41,704 bases of DNA from an uncultured archaeon. Lineage in GTDB: Archaea > Nanobdellota > Nanobdellia > Woesearchaeales > UBA583. Below the pieces are notes generated by a model. It was not told the origin of the DNA, searched no databases, and saw only the letters and a list, made by a program, of their open reading frames with translations. The position numbers were made by a program, and so were the translations under genes. The DNA lies in assembly GCA_937138345.1 (NCBI GenBank), contig CAKZOW010000058.1:1-41704 (forward strand), read 5' to 3'. Below, piece by piece: positions 1 to 7,193 of the stretch (positions are counted from its first letter, which is position 1; every line of letters begins with the position of its first letter).

Positions 1-1247
1 CCATCAAATTCTACTACATAGAATTTACCATAATCAGTTACTTTTGAATATGCTTTTCCAATTTGACGTGTTTTTGCATAGAGTTTTTCAACTTCAGGGT
101 AGAGCATCTCAACAATTGATTCCTGAATATTACCTGGTGTCATTAAATCTTGTACAAATTCTCTATATTCTCCAAATTTAATGTAATGTGATTGTAGATA
201 AATTAATTCACCTACTTTTGTCATATACTCAGTTGTATATCCTGCCTCATTTGCAAGTCTGATATATTCTTCTTTTTCAGGCCCATCAACATGGTCTAAA
301 ATACTTGCCATTGCTGGAACCATAATTGAGTTTTCAACTTTTTCATCAATAAATCTTGCAAGTTCGTATCCAAGCATTCCTGAACAAATATTTGAATCAT
401 GTCCTTCTAAATAGGGATTAATATGCCCATCAACAAACGCATCTACTGCGCATTGTCCGTTTTCATCTAATTGTCCCGGAAAGTGGTGGTCAATTGTTAC
501 AATTGGACATCCATAGAGTCCAACTTGTTTATATCCTAGGATGTCTTCTTCAGTTGAACCATTGTCAGTAATAATTACAAGAGGTGATTTTGCTCCGTTT
601 TTTACTTTGTCTCTAAGCCAAAATGCCATGTCTTTTAGTGCATCTTCATATTCATAAAATGGTGCTTTTGAAGGTGCTCTTTTATAGAGTTGATACTGAG
701 CATTTAAATCTCCTCCTGTTACTCTATCCATTAAACCTAAAATTGCATTTTCCATCATATTTGAAGCTGAGTATCCATCACAATCAGCATCATGTCTTAA
801 AATAATTGGTCTTCCTTCCATCACTGCTGCTCTAATGATTGTTGCAACTTTTATGAATCTCTCTTTCATTGATTCAAGTCTAGGGGATTCAATTGAAAAT
901 TTAGTTCTTAGAGGTTTTGCTCTTTCTAGTTTTAATTTTTCTACATGCTCTTTAAACTCTTTTGTTTCGTCTGAGCTTAATTGATTCATTGAGATTACTT
1001 CTCCTTCAATTGAACCTTGCCTTTCATTGATTTGCGCATATACTTTAACACTGTGTCCAACTTCAATTTCAGGAAATGCTCTTACACCTGGTTTTACAAA
1101 TGCTTTTAATGTAAATTGTGAAGTACCATCTTCAATTTTCATAAGAGTTGGTCCTCCAGTTTGTTTAATAACTTCAACTGTTCCTCTAAAATTTAATTTA
1201 GATCCTACATGTTCTTTTCCAATTTCTTGTAAATCTATATAATTCAT
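1..1247 (-). CDS. DHH-family phosphoesterase with N-terminal OB fold (RecJ-like), 3' end cut by window
   Basis: The frame is open from an ATG at 1245-1247 to the left window edge (415 codons), so the C-terminus is missing. Residues about 1-85 look like an OB fold (GKEHVGSKLNFRGTVEVI, then a beta-rich stretch). A DHH domain follows, with DADCDG at about 153-158, ITDNGS at about 226-231 and the signature TIDHH at about 251-255. These Asp/His residues bind the catalytic metals in RecJ, GAN and NrnA-type enzymes. OB plus DHH is the layout of archaeal RecJ-like nucleases or phosphodiesterases; no DnaJ-type zinc finger is visible before the OB fold. Likely a cytosolic single-strand nuclease or oligonucleotide phosphodiesterase; the substrate cannot be read from sequence. 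No Shine-Dalgarno site precedes the ATG. The intergenic stretch to the divergent msrAB gene holds the palindrome ATATCTAGATAT at 1313-1324. Confidence 0.85.
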   Translation of the reverse strand, partial: MNYIDLQEIGKEHVGSKLNFRGTVEVIKQTGGPTLMKIEDGTSQFTLKAFVKPGVRAFPEIEVGHSVKVYAQINERQGSIEGEVISMNQLSSDETKEFKEHVEKLKLERAKPLRTKFSIESPRLESMKERFIKVATIIRAAVMEGRPIILRHDADCDGYSASNMMENAILGLMDRVTGGDLNAQYQLYKRAPSKAPFYEYEDALKDMAFWLRDKVKNGAKSPLVIITDNGSTEEDILGYKQVGLYGCPIVTIDHHFPGQLDENGQCAVDAFVDGHINPYLEGHDSNICSGMLGYELARFIDEKVENSIMVPAMASILDHVDGPEKEEYIRLANEAGYTTEYMTKVGELIYLQSHYIKFGEYREFVQDLMTPGNIQESIVEMLYPEVEKLYAKTRQIGKAYSKVTDYGKFYVVEFD

Positions 1248-1371
1248 TTTTATGTTTGTAGAATAAGATACATACCTGTAATCTTGCGTAATTTAAGAAT
1301 ATCTAATTGGTGATATCTAGATATATTAGTTTATCTCTATTTATAAATATGTTGGGGTTTATTCTTAAAGA

Positions 1372-1384
1372 TTTTATTTATAAA
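1372..1384 (+). promoter_or_regulatory. TATA-type promoter of msrAB, leaderless spacing
   Basis: TTTATTTATAAAG is centred about 26 bp before the ATG at 1406. This spacing puts the transcription start at or next to the start codon, and it is one reason for choosing the internal ATG over the one at 1307. Confidence 0.55.
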
Positions 1385-1405
1385 GTTCATTGTCTTGATA
1401 TTGTT

Positions 1406-2539
1406 ATGAAAAAATTATTATTTTTTATTGTTTTAGTAGTATTATTTTTTAGTGCATGCACGACACAAGATAATATTTCAAAACAAATTATCAACAGTAA
1501 TCAAACAAGTAATGTAGTTACTAATGATCCGGAGATAAAAGTTGCAACTTTTGCAGGTGGGTGTTTTTGGTGCACAGAAGCAGATTTTGAAAAACACGAA
1601 GGAATAGTTAGCGTAATTTCAGGGTACAGTGGTGGTTCTGAAGTTAATCCTGAGTATAGAGACGTTGCTTCAGGAAAGACTGGCCATAGGGAAGCAGTCC
1701 AAGTAAGTTATAATCCTTTAGAGATTTCTTATGAAAAATTATTGGAAATTTATATTAAACATATTGATCCAACTGATGTTAATGGTTCATTTGTTGATCG
1801 TGGTTTTCAATATTCTTATGCAATATTTTATCATGATAATGAACAATATACATTAGCAAATGAGTTTTTAGAGTATATTGATCAAGAGAAGATATTTGAT
1901 AAACCAATTTCTGTTCAAATTGAAAATTATACCTCCTTTTATTCCGCAGAAGAATATCATCAAGATTATTATAAAAAAAATCCACTAAGATATTCTTATT
2001 ATAGGTCAAGATCAGGAAGAGATGGTTTTATTGAAAAATATTGGGATGGTGTTAATTTAGATTTTACTAGTAATAAAACTACTTCTTTTTGGGAGAGTTA
2101 TGTAAAAGAAGATTCTACTGAACTTAAAGAAAGACTAACAGAGATACAATTTTATGTCACACAAGAAGATGGTACAGAAAAACCTTTTTCAAATCAATAT
2201 CATGATTTAAAAGAAGAAGGAATTTATGTTGATATTGTCTCAGGTGAGCCACTTTTTTCTTCAACACATAAATATGATTCAGGAACAGGCTGGCCATCAT
2301 TTACAAGACCTATTGACTTAGATTATGTGTCTTTACATGATGATTTTAAACTTTTTTCTCCAAGAGTTGAGGTGAGATCGTCCATTGCTGATTCTCATCT
2401 AGGACATGTATTTGAAGATGGTCCTGAAGAATTTGGTGGTCTTAGATATTGTATGAATTCAGCATCCTTGGAATTTGTATCTTTAGCTGAGATGGAAGAG
2501 AGAGGATATGGTGACTATTTGTATTTGTTTGATAAATAA
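1406..2539 (+). CDS. msrAB: Lipoprotein MsrA-MsrB fusion, methionine sulfoxide reductase
   Basis: Start taken at 1406 rather than the upstream in-frame ATG at 1307, because 1406 gives a perfect signal peptide (MKK, hydrophobic core, lipobox FFSAC with Cys18) and lies 26 bp from a TATA box. The 377-residue protein has MsrA first, with the catalytic GCFWC at about 52-56, and MsrB in the last third, with [15 protein letters not shown] and the catalytic Cys in RYCMN about 28 residues from the end. MsrA reduces the S and MsrB the R form of methionine sulfoxide in proteins. The lipobox implies anchoring on the outer face of the membrane, so it probably repairs surface proteins. The paired CxxC zinc sites of many MsrBs are not seen. 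Single gene, followed by ndk with its own promoter. Confidence 0.93.
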   Translation: MKKLLFFIVLVVLFFSACTTQDNISKQIINSNQTSNVVTNDPEIKVATFAGGCFWCTEADFEKHEGIVSVISGYSGGSEVNPEYRDVASGKTGHREAVQVSYNPLEISYEKLLEIYIKHIDPTDVNGSFVDRGFQYSYAIFYHDNEQYTLANEFLEYIDQEKIFDKPISVQIENYTSFYSAEEYHQDYYKKNPLRYSYYRSRSGRDGFIEKYWDGVNLDFTSNKTTSFWESYVKEDSTELKERLTEIQFYVTQEDGTEKPFSNQYHDLKEEGIYVDIVSGEPLFSSTHKYDSGTGWPSFTRPIDLDYVSLHDDFKLFSPRVEVRSSIADSHLGHVFEDGPEEFGGLRYCMNSASLEFVSLAEMEERGYGDYLYLFDK

Positions 2540-2577
2540 TCAATTTTATAAACAAATTTTACTTTATTATTTTTATC

Positions 2578-3060
2578 ATGACAGTAGAAAGAACATTCGT
2601 TATGCTAAAGCCAGATACTATTCAAAGAGGTATCATTGGAGAAGTTATTTCAAGATTTGAGAAAGTAGGTTTAAAGTTATGTGCTTTAAAATTAATTCAT
2701 GTTGATAGAGATTTTGCAAAAAAACACTATTCAGATTTAGTTGATAAACCATTTTACCCAGGACTTGAAGATATGATTGTATCAGGACCAGTTGTTGCTA
2801 TGGTTTGGGAAGGAGCTTCAGCAATTGCTCTTGTAAGAAAAATGGTTGGTGCTACAGAACCAGCTTCAGCAGCTCCAGGAACTATTAGAGGAGACTTTGC
2901 TCACTTAACATATGCAAGAGCAGATACAACTGGTGGAAGAATGCCAAACATTGTTCACGCATCAGATGCACCTGAGACTGCAGAGAAAGAAATTCATTTA
3001 TGGTTTTCAGAAGCTGAGATTTTTGATGCTTTTGAATTAGCTCACGCTAAGTTTATGTAG
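2578..3060 (+). CDS. ndk: Nucleoside diphosphate kinase
   Basis: 160-residue protein that matches NDK from end to end: [13 protein letters not shown] at the N-terminus, then [21 protein letters not shown] and the active-site region [16 protein letters not shown] with the phosphoryl-accepting His. The usual NxxHGSDS reads NIVHASDA here, a Gly-to-Ala and Ser-to-Ala variant that keeps the His. It equilibrates NTP pools by phosphate transfer through phosphohistidine in the cytosol. A TATA-like TTTTATAAAC lies about 29 bp before the ATG. A hairpin terminator follows. Confidence 0.97.
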   Translation: MTVERTFVMLKPDTIQRGIIGEVISRFEKVGLKLCALKLIHVDRDFAKKHYSDLVDKPFYPGLEDMIVSGPVVAMVWEGASAIALVRKMVGATEPASAAPGTIRGDFAHLTYARADTTGGRMPNIVHASDAPETAEKEIHLWFSEAEIFDAFELAHAKFM

Positions 3061-3099
3061 ATTAATTTATTTGAAATTAATTTCATAAATCTTTAATTT

Positions 3100-3130
3100 A
3101 TGTAGACTTTTTATCTACATTCTTTTTATT
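3100..3130 (+). terminator. Hairpin terminator after ndk
   Basis: Inverted repeat ATGTAGA (3100-3106) and TCTACAT (3114-3120), with a T-rich loop and a following T-rich run. It lies between the convergent ndk and the small lipoprotein gene and could serve both. Confidence 0.5.
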
Positions 3131-3410
3131 CTAATATGCATTTATTTTCAATACATTTAATTTCTCCATTAAATACACTATTACACATAACTTTAGGTTT
3201 ATTTTCATTGCAATATGTTTCTTTATTCTCAAGAAATTTATCTAAATAGTTTTTATTAATTGAATCAAATTCACAATCAGAACAATCAGGTTGGATAAGA
3301 ATACAATCAGAGTCAATTTGACATGCTTTCATATCTGTTGTACTATCAATTTGGCTTGAACAAGCAGTTAAGAGAAAAGATAAAAAAATAATTATAATGG
3401 TTTTGTTTAT
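3126..3410 (-). CDS. Small Cys-rich lipoprotein with no standard start codon (ATA proposed)
   Basis: An ATG at 3330-3332 would give 68 residues, but the same frame continues upstream and encodes a good lipoprotein signal: NKTIIIIFLSFLLTACSS with lipobox LLTAC. The only codon at the right place before Asn-Lys is ATA at 3408-3410. No ATG, GTG or TTG occurs between it and the in-frame stop further upstream. With ATA as start the protein has 94 residues. The mature part is Cys-rich (CQIDSDC, CSDCEFD, YCNENKPKVMC, KCIENKC), suggesting disulfides on the outside of the cell. The ATA lies one base after the stop codon of the upstream membrane protein, so translation may be coupled. Function unknown. 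A mutated or misread ATG is the main alternative. Confidence 0.6.
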   Translation of the reverse strand: MNKTIIIIFLSFLLTACSSQIDSTTDMKACQIDSDCILIQPDCSDCEFDSINKNYLDKFLENKETYCNENKPKVMCNSVFNGEIKCIENKCILE

Positions 3411-3411
3411 T

Positions 3412-3960
3412 TTATAATGTTAGCAGTGTAGATACTCCTACAATACATACATTAGTTAAAAATACCAAAATTAATGAGGCTAATACTTTTGGATATGTAG
3501 TGTTGAAATAATGTTTCATATTTCCTACAAACATCACTAAAAGATAGATAAGTAATACGATATTAATTAATGCAAATAAATAATTAATGTAGATATTTCC
3601 ACTAACATACTGTAATAAATTAATAACATGAATTGCTAGTGTTCCTGTAAGTACTGGTATTCCTATTGCAAAGTATGAATTCCAAAAAGACACTTTAGTT
3701 TTTGATTCAAATGCATTTTGAAATACATAGTAAAGTGAATAAAAAATTAACCAAAGAATTGGCATTCCAATTAAAATTTGTAGTGTATTTGCTATAACTT
3801 GACTATATTCAAGATACGATCTAATTGCAGTGATAATTGCAATATCTACAATTACTCCGATAAATAATAGTATCGTAAATGTTGTATTTGTTACTTTAGG
3901 CATATTAGTAAATCCAGTGAAATACTTAAATAATGAAAAGATAGATTCTTGTTTTACCAT
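3412..3960 (-). CDS. Yip1-domain-like polytopic membrane protein
   Basis: 182 residues with a short polar N-terminus (MVKQESIFSLFKYF) and about five hydrophobic helices. The opening Phe/Tyr-rich segment followed by five helices resembles prokaryotic Yip1-domain proteins of unknown role. It probably forms an operon with the downstream lipoprotein, whose proposed start lies directly after its stop. A TATA box (TTTATATAAA, 3980-3989) lies about 24 bp upstream on the minus strand. The family call is a pattern judgement. Confidence 0.55.
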   Translation of the reverse strand: MVKQESIFSLFKYFTGFTNMPKVTNTTFTILLFIGVIVDIAIITAIRSYLEYSQVIANTLQILIGMPILWLIFYSLYYVFQNAFESKTKVSFWNSYFAIGIPVLTGTLAIHVINLLQYVSGNIYINYLFALINIVLLIYLLVMFVGNMKHYFNTTYPKVLASLILVFLTNVCIVGVSTLLTL

Positions 3961-3979
3961 AATACAATTGTTAAATAGT

Positions 3980-4006
3980 TTTATATAAATCTTTTTTATA
4001 TTTAAA
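3980..4006. promoter_or_regulatory. Divergent promoter pair
   Basis: TTTATATAAA at 3980-3989 is well placed for the minus-strand membrane gene starting at 3960. A second AT box (TTTATATTTAAATT, about 3995-4006) would serve the plus-strand gene at 4089 and its short leader frame. Confidence 0.45.
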
Positions 4007-4017
4007 TTAGATTACAC

Positions 4018-4092
4018 ATGATTCATTATAATTCTCAAAGAATAGGTCAGGTAAAATTTGCAGCAATAGAAATTCACGAGGTGAATTTATGA
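4018..4092 (+). CDS. Possible 24-codon leader ORF overlapping the next gene
   Basis: ATG at 4018, TGA at 4090-4092 overlapping the ATG at 4089 (ATGA). The peptide contains RIGQVKFAAIEIHEV, and the downstream protein contains KAGQVKFGETIGI, so the GQVKF block occurs twice 70 bp apart in different frames. It may be a translated leader that couples to the next gene, or the remains of a duplicated N-terminus. Too short to be certain. Confidence 0.3.
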   Translation: MIHYNSQRIGQVKFAAIEIHEVNL

Positions 4093-4664
4093 GCTCCAAA
4101 TATTTACCTTCCAGCAAAGCCGGACAGGTAAAATTTGGAGAGACGATAGGGATTATTTTTATTGTGTATATTTTAATTATGGTGGGTTTTACATGGTATA
4201 ATTCCATTACACAAGATGATTTTGCAGAGTTACAAGAAGATGTTGACAGAGAAGCAGTTTTTGATAAATATAATTTTATTGTACAATCGAGCTTTTTGAG
4301 AAAATCTCAAGGTACTGATACTGAAAATGTAATGGATTATAGATCTTTTATGGCATTTTATAATTATTCTCAAACTGAAGATGGGAAAAGGTTTTTAAGA
4401 AGTAGATTAGGTGAGGGAATGATTTCTATTTATTTTTATGAAGTTAATGATCAGAGCCAATTAGTAGGTGTTGATTTAGATGGAGAAAATGGTTTTAATA
4501 AAGTTGAAGACACATTAGTGATCTATAACTACACTCGTGATGATGGCTCAAGGCTTAGAAAGCAAGAAAATGTACTTACAACATTTCCAGTTGATTTTTC
4601 ATATCGTAAGGAGAAACTTACTAGGGTAGGAGTACTTTCTCTACAGAGTTATTTCTATGAGTAA
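4089..4664 (+). CDS. Membrane-anchored protein with pilin-like N-terminus, function unknown
   Basis: 191 residues. A strong Shine-Dalgarno GAGGTGA lies 4 bases before the ATG, which fixes the start. The N-terminus has basic residues, then KAGQVKFGE, then a long hydrophobic helix (residues about 21-37). The order (K/R)-(G/A)-Q before a hydrophobic helix resembles archaeal class III signal peptides of type IV pilin-like proteins. The rest is soluble and polar with many Asp/Glu and aromatic residues and no recognised fold. Either processed by a pilin peptidase or simply anchored by one helix with the C-domain outside. Confidence 0.6.
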   Translation: MSSKYLPSSKAGQVKFGETIGIIFIVYILIMVGFTWYNSITQDDFAELQEDVDREAVFDKYNFIVQSSFLRKSQGTDTENVMDYRSFMAFYNYSQTEDGKRFLRSRLGEGMISIYFYEVNDQSQLVGVDLDGENGFNKVEDTLVIYNYTRDDGSRLRKQENVLTTFPVDFSYRKEKLTRVGVLSLQSYFYE

Positions 4665-4701
4665 TACAAATATATTTAAATTTGAATATTAAATACTTCT
4701 T

Positions 4702-5259
4702 ATGGTTAAAAGAAAAAGTTGGTTTTCCCATAGTCCAATTGAAACTTATGATGAACTATTTGAAACAATTAAACATATTCATTTTGAATCTCATAAACTT
4801 TGTAAGACAAGTTTTGGAAAATACTTAGATAATTCAGGTAATATTGGTATTTTTTGTCATTATGATTTTGAATTTAATTTTTTAAAACAAATACAACAAG
4901 AGTTAGTCCATCCTTCAGAAAACTCAGATCAAAAATATTTTGAACTTAAAAAACCAATTTTAATTGAAGAACAAGATGGAATTCCTGAGACTTCTTATAC
5001 TCATTTGTATATTAGAAGACCTGATCCTTATAGACATCAAGCAGGAGATATAGATTTTTACTTAGCCCAAAAAGAATATAAAAAACTTAAACAAGAAATG
5101 TTACAAGGAAAGAAAGTAGAAGGAGCAAGAATATTTGAAAGACCAGATTTAGATATGATTGAGCTTCACAATCCAGACATTGACGTATTAGCTTATGTTT
5201 CTACAGAAGAAATGACAGATAAAGTGAAAGTAAAATTATCGGAGCATACTAAGTTATAG
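4702..5259 (+). CDS. Conserved-looking soluble protein of unknown function
   Basis: 185 residues beginning MVKRKSWFSHSPIETYDEL. No signal peptide or membrane segment. It is rich in His, Tyr and acidic residues (FCHYDFEFNF, YIRRPDPYRHQAGDIDFYL). I do not recognise the family. A TATA box (TATATTTAAA, 4671-4680) is centred 26 bp before the ATG, so this is the first, probably leaderless, gene of a three-gene operon: the GNAT gene starts 3 bp after its stop and the NUDIX gene 1 bp after that gene's stop. Confidence 0.75.
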   Translation: MVKRKSWFSHSPIETYDELFETIKHIHFESHKLCKTSFGKYLDNSGNIGIFCHYDFEFNFLKQIQQELVHPSENSDQKYFELKKPILIEEQDGIPETSYTHLYIRRPDPYRHQAGDIDFYLAQKEYKKLKQEMLQGKKVEGARIFERPDLDMIELHNPDIDVLAYVSTEEMTDKVKVKLSEHTKL

Positions 5260-5262
5260 AAA

Positions 5263-5688
5263 ATGAATATTAAAATATCCTATTATCAAGATTCTGATTA
5301 TGAAGAGGTTTTAGCTTTGTATAATGATGGAAAAACTTTTGGTGGACAATATGATGATGCAAGAGATACTAAAGAAAAATTATCGACTTTAATTGAGATG
5401 AAAATTTGGTCAATTTTAGTAGCTAAGATAGATAATAGGATTGTAGGAACAGTAACTTTATTTGAAGACTCAAGAGCTGCTTGGTTATATCGTTTTGCAG
5501 TTCAAAAAGAAAATGAATTAGAAATTTCAAAAAAATTATCTCAGGAAGCTTTATCTATTTTAAAAGAAAAAGGACATTCTCAAGTTTTAGTTTATGCTCC
5601 AGCTGAAAATAAAAATTTTGAAAATAGGTATTTACAATTAGCTTTTAATAAAGGTGGAGATTATACTTGCTATTGGAGAGATATTTGA
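5263..5688 (+). CDS. GNAT-family N-acetyltransferase-like protein
   Basis: 141 residues. The opening ISYYQDSDYEEVLALY and the central block ILVAKIDNRIVGTVTLFEDS are typical of the first half of the GNAT fold, followed by a strand with RFAVQKE and a helix. The acetyl-CoA loop is weak: the usual RGxG/A is not evident where KENELEISKKL lies, so acyl-CoA binding may be altered. The substrate is unknown. Second gene of the operon. Confidence 0.7.
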   Translation: MNIKISYYQDSDYEEVLALYNDGKTFGGQYDDARDTKEKLSTLIEMKIWSILVAKIDNRIVGTVTLFEDSRAAWLYRFAVQKENELEISKKLSQEALSILKEKGHSQVLVYAPAENKNFENRYLQLAFNKGGDYTCYWRDI

Positions 5689-5689
5689 T

Positions 5690-6196
5690 ATGGTAAAAAT
5701 AATTATTGTAAATGAAAAAGATGAAATTATTGATCATAAGGAAAGAGGAACTCTAAATAAAAATGATATTTATAGAGTTTCTGCTCTATGGATTATGAAT
5801 TCAAAAGGGGAAGTACTTTTAGCACAAAGAAGTTTCAATAAAAAAAATAATCCTGGAAAATGGGGTCCTGCAGTTGCTGGAACAAATGATATCGGAGAGA
5901 CTTACCTTTCAAATATTATTAAAGAGGCAGAAGAAGAAATAGGGATTAATATACCAAATCCAAAAAAATTACAAAAAAATAGAATTAATGGAAAAAATAA
6001 CTATTTTGTTCAATGGTATTATTTAGAATTAGATAAGGAAATTATTGAATTTGCACTTCAAGAAGATGAAGTTGAGAAAATAAAGTGGTTTTCAAAAGAA
6101 GAGTTTTTAGAAGGAATTGAGAACCTAAATTCTGATTTTTTAGATACAATGAGAGAATATACCCATCTTATTGATTTAGTTAAAAACTTTAAGTAA
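5690..6196 (+). CDS. NUDIX hydrolase (IPP isomerase-like subgroup)
   Basis: 168 residues from the ATG at 5690. An earlier in-frame ATG at 5654 lies inside the GNAT gene and is less likely, since 5690 follows the GNAT stop by one base. The Nudix box is visible: G-x5-E-x7-K-E-A-E-E-E-I-G-I (GTNDIGETYL through EEEIGI), with the usual Arg replaced by Lys. RVSALWIMNSKGEVLLAQRS and NPGKWGPAVAG are typical of the subgroup that includes isopentenyl-diphosphate isomerase and YfcD-like hydrolases. Likely hydrolyses a nucleoside diphosphate derivative; the exact substrate cannot be told. Confidence 0.88.
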   Translation: MVKIIIVNEKDEIIDHKERGTLNKNDIYRVSALWIMNSKGEVLLAQRSFNKKNNPGKWGPAVAGTNDIGETYLSNIIKEAEEEIGINIPNPKKLQKNRINGKNNYFVQWYYLELDKEIIEFALQEDEVEKIKWFSKEEFLEGIENLNSDFLDTMREYTHLIDLVKNFK

Positions 6197-6216
6197 AATC
6201 ATCTGTATGAATAAAC

Positions 6217-6224
6217 TATATAAA
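6217..6224 (+). promoter_or_regulatory. TATA box of the 6246 operon
   Basis: TATATAAA centred 25.5 bp before the ATG at 6246. A clear example of the leaderless spacing seen across the window. Confidence 0.65.
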
Positions 6225-6245
6225 CTTTGAAGTACTACTTTTATT

Positions 6246-6710
6246 ATGAAAAATATTGAAGAAACATCTTTAGGTGATTCATTACAGTATGTTATAAGTA
6301 TAGCATTCTTATTTTTAATTGGGTTATTATTGGTTACAGGAAAATTTGGAGATATGTTATTATATGCAATTGGATTACTTGTAGTTCAACTTTTAATTTC
6401 TTTAGTTAGATTTAAGATTTTACATGTTATTCTAGAAGTTTTTGTACTTATTTTTATGGGTATAACATTAATAGCATTTATCCCTGTTTTTATTTTCAAA
6501 GTATTGGCGTGGATTGTACTTATTCCAGTTTTTATTTTAGGAATGCTTGATTTAATGGCATTTAAATCAAAGGGAATGTATCAGCAAATTTATGTGAGAA
6601 CGCCCAATTTTGGATTTAAAGATGCTAGTTCTTCTAGTGTTAAATCAAAACCTGCAATTAAAAAGAAAAAAAATGAGGGGGCTGTTGATGCAGATTTTAA
6701 GGAAAAATGA
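6246..6710 (+). CDS. Small polytopic membrane protein, unknown function
   Basis: 154 residues with about four hydrophobic helices between residues about 15 and 100, then a soluble basic tail (KSKPAIKKKKNEG). No motif recognised. First gene of a two-gene operon: its stop overlaps the next start by 4 bp (ATGA). Confidence 0.7.
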   Translation: MKNIEETSLGDSLQYVISIAFLFLIGLLLVTGKFGDMLLYAIGLLVVQLLISLVRFKILHVILEVFVLIFMGITLIAFIPVFIFKVLAWIVLIPVFILGMLDLMAFKSKGMYQQIYVRTPNFGFKDASSSSVKSKPAIKKKKNEGAVDADFKEK

Positions 6711-6976
6711 GTTTAGAGAGAAAAGCATTACATTATAATGATAAGTTATTATCCTCAGCTCAAATGTTGGAAAGAGTATCTCAAGGGAATTATACAGTAC
6801 ATATTAATTTAGATACTCTAGTAAAAGAAGATCCACTTTCACTTAGGGTACATATGCGTCATTGGGCTCACACTTCTCCAAATTCTAGATTTTTATTATC
6901 AGGGAATCTTGAGTTTTATCAGAATATGCAAATTCCTAAGGAATTGGAATCAAAAGTAACTTATATTGGTTTTTAA
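6707..6976 (+). CDS. Small soluble protein, unknown function
   Basis: 89 residues, start overlapping the upstream stop (ATGA), weak AAGGA upstream. No signal or membrane segment; contains LRVHMRHWAHTSPNSRFLL. Not recognised. Its stop is 6 bp from the displaced copy of the DP2 3' end. Confidence 0.65.
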   Translation: MSLERKALHYNDKLLSSAQMLERVSQGNYTVHINLDTLVKEDPLSLRVHMRHWAHTSPNSRFLLSGNLEFYQNMQIPKELESKVTYIGF

Positions 6977-6982
6977 GTTCTT

Positions 6983-7090
6983 ATTTTCCAAAAAAACTAC
7001 TTAGTGACTTTTGTTTCTCTATGCCAGACATTTCATTTCATTCCATTCTTGCACTTTGTGAGCAAAGCTCAAAAAGCTCCTTTCCAAATA
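6983..7090 (-). pseudogene. Displaced, decayed copy of the DP2 3' end
   Basis: Bases 6983-7019 match the true DP2 3' end (7196-7232) at 36 of 37 positions. Read on the minus strand they encode EKQKSLSSFFGK and a stop, the same PIP-box tail. A second block (about 7076-7090) matches the preceding codons (VFGKEL). The two blocks are separated by about 56 bp of unrelated sequence with an in-frame TGA, so the copy is not functional. Confidence 0.85.
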
Positions 7091-7193
7091 CTCACATCAT
7101 ATTTTGTGCCAAAACCATGAACGGCTAGAGTACTCAACAATCATAGATTCTTGGTCGCCATTTTTAAAAATGGCATTTCGCTTTGCTCAAGCT
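7091..7193. other. Palindrome-bearing insert between the two DP2 3' ends
   Basis: Contains the perfect palindrome GCCATTTTTAAAAATGGC (7157-7174). A 27-bp motif (7131-7157, TACTCAACAATC...GATTCTTGGTCG) recurs at the alaS insert at 25 of 27 positions. Blocks TTTGTGCCAAA (7103-7113) and TTTCGCTTTGCTCAAGC (7176-7192) match the reverse complement of the xerA insert. The palindrome could also end DP2 transcripts. Confidence 0.7.

Noticed and set aside
1307-1405. N-terminal extension of MsrAB from the ATG at 1307.
   Set aside because: It would bury the lipoprotein signal peptide 33 residues into the protein and place the TATA box inside the gene.
3050-3110. TTTATGTAGA occurs at the ndk stop and again about 50 bp downstream, which could be a sixth duplicated gene end.
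   Set aside because: Only about 10 bp match in very AT-rich sequence and the second copy is part of a terminator hairpin; not distinguishable from chance.
7020-7090. The displaced DP2 3' end as a functional second PIP-box peptide gene.
   Set aside because: An in-frame TGA and an unrelated 56-bp stretch interrupt it, and no start or ribosome site fits.
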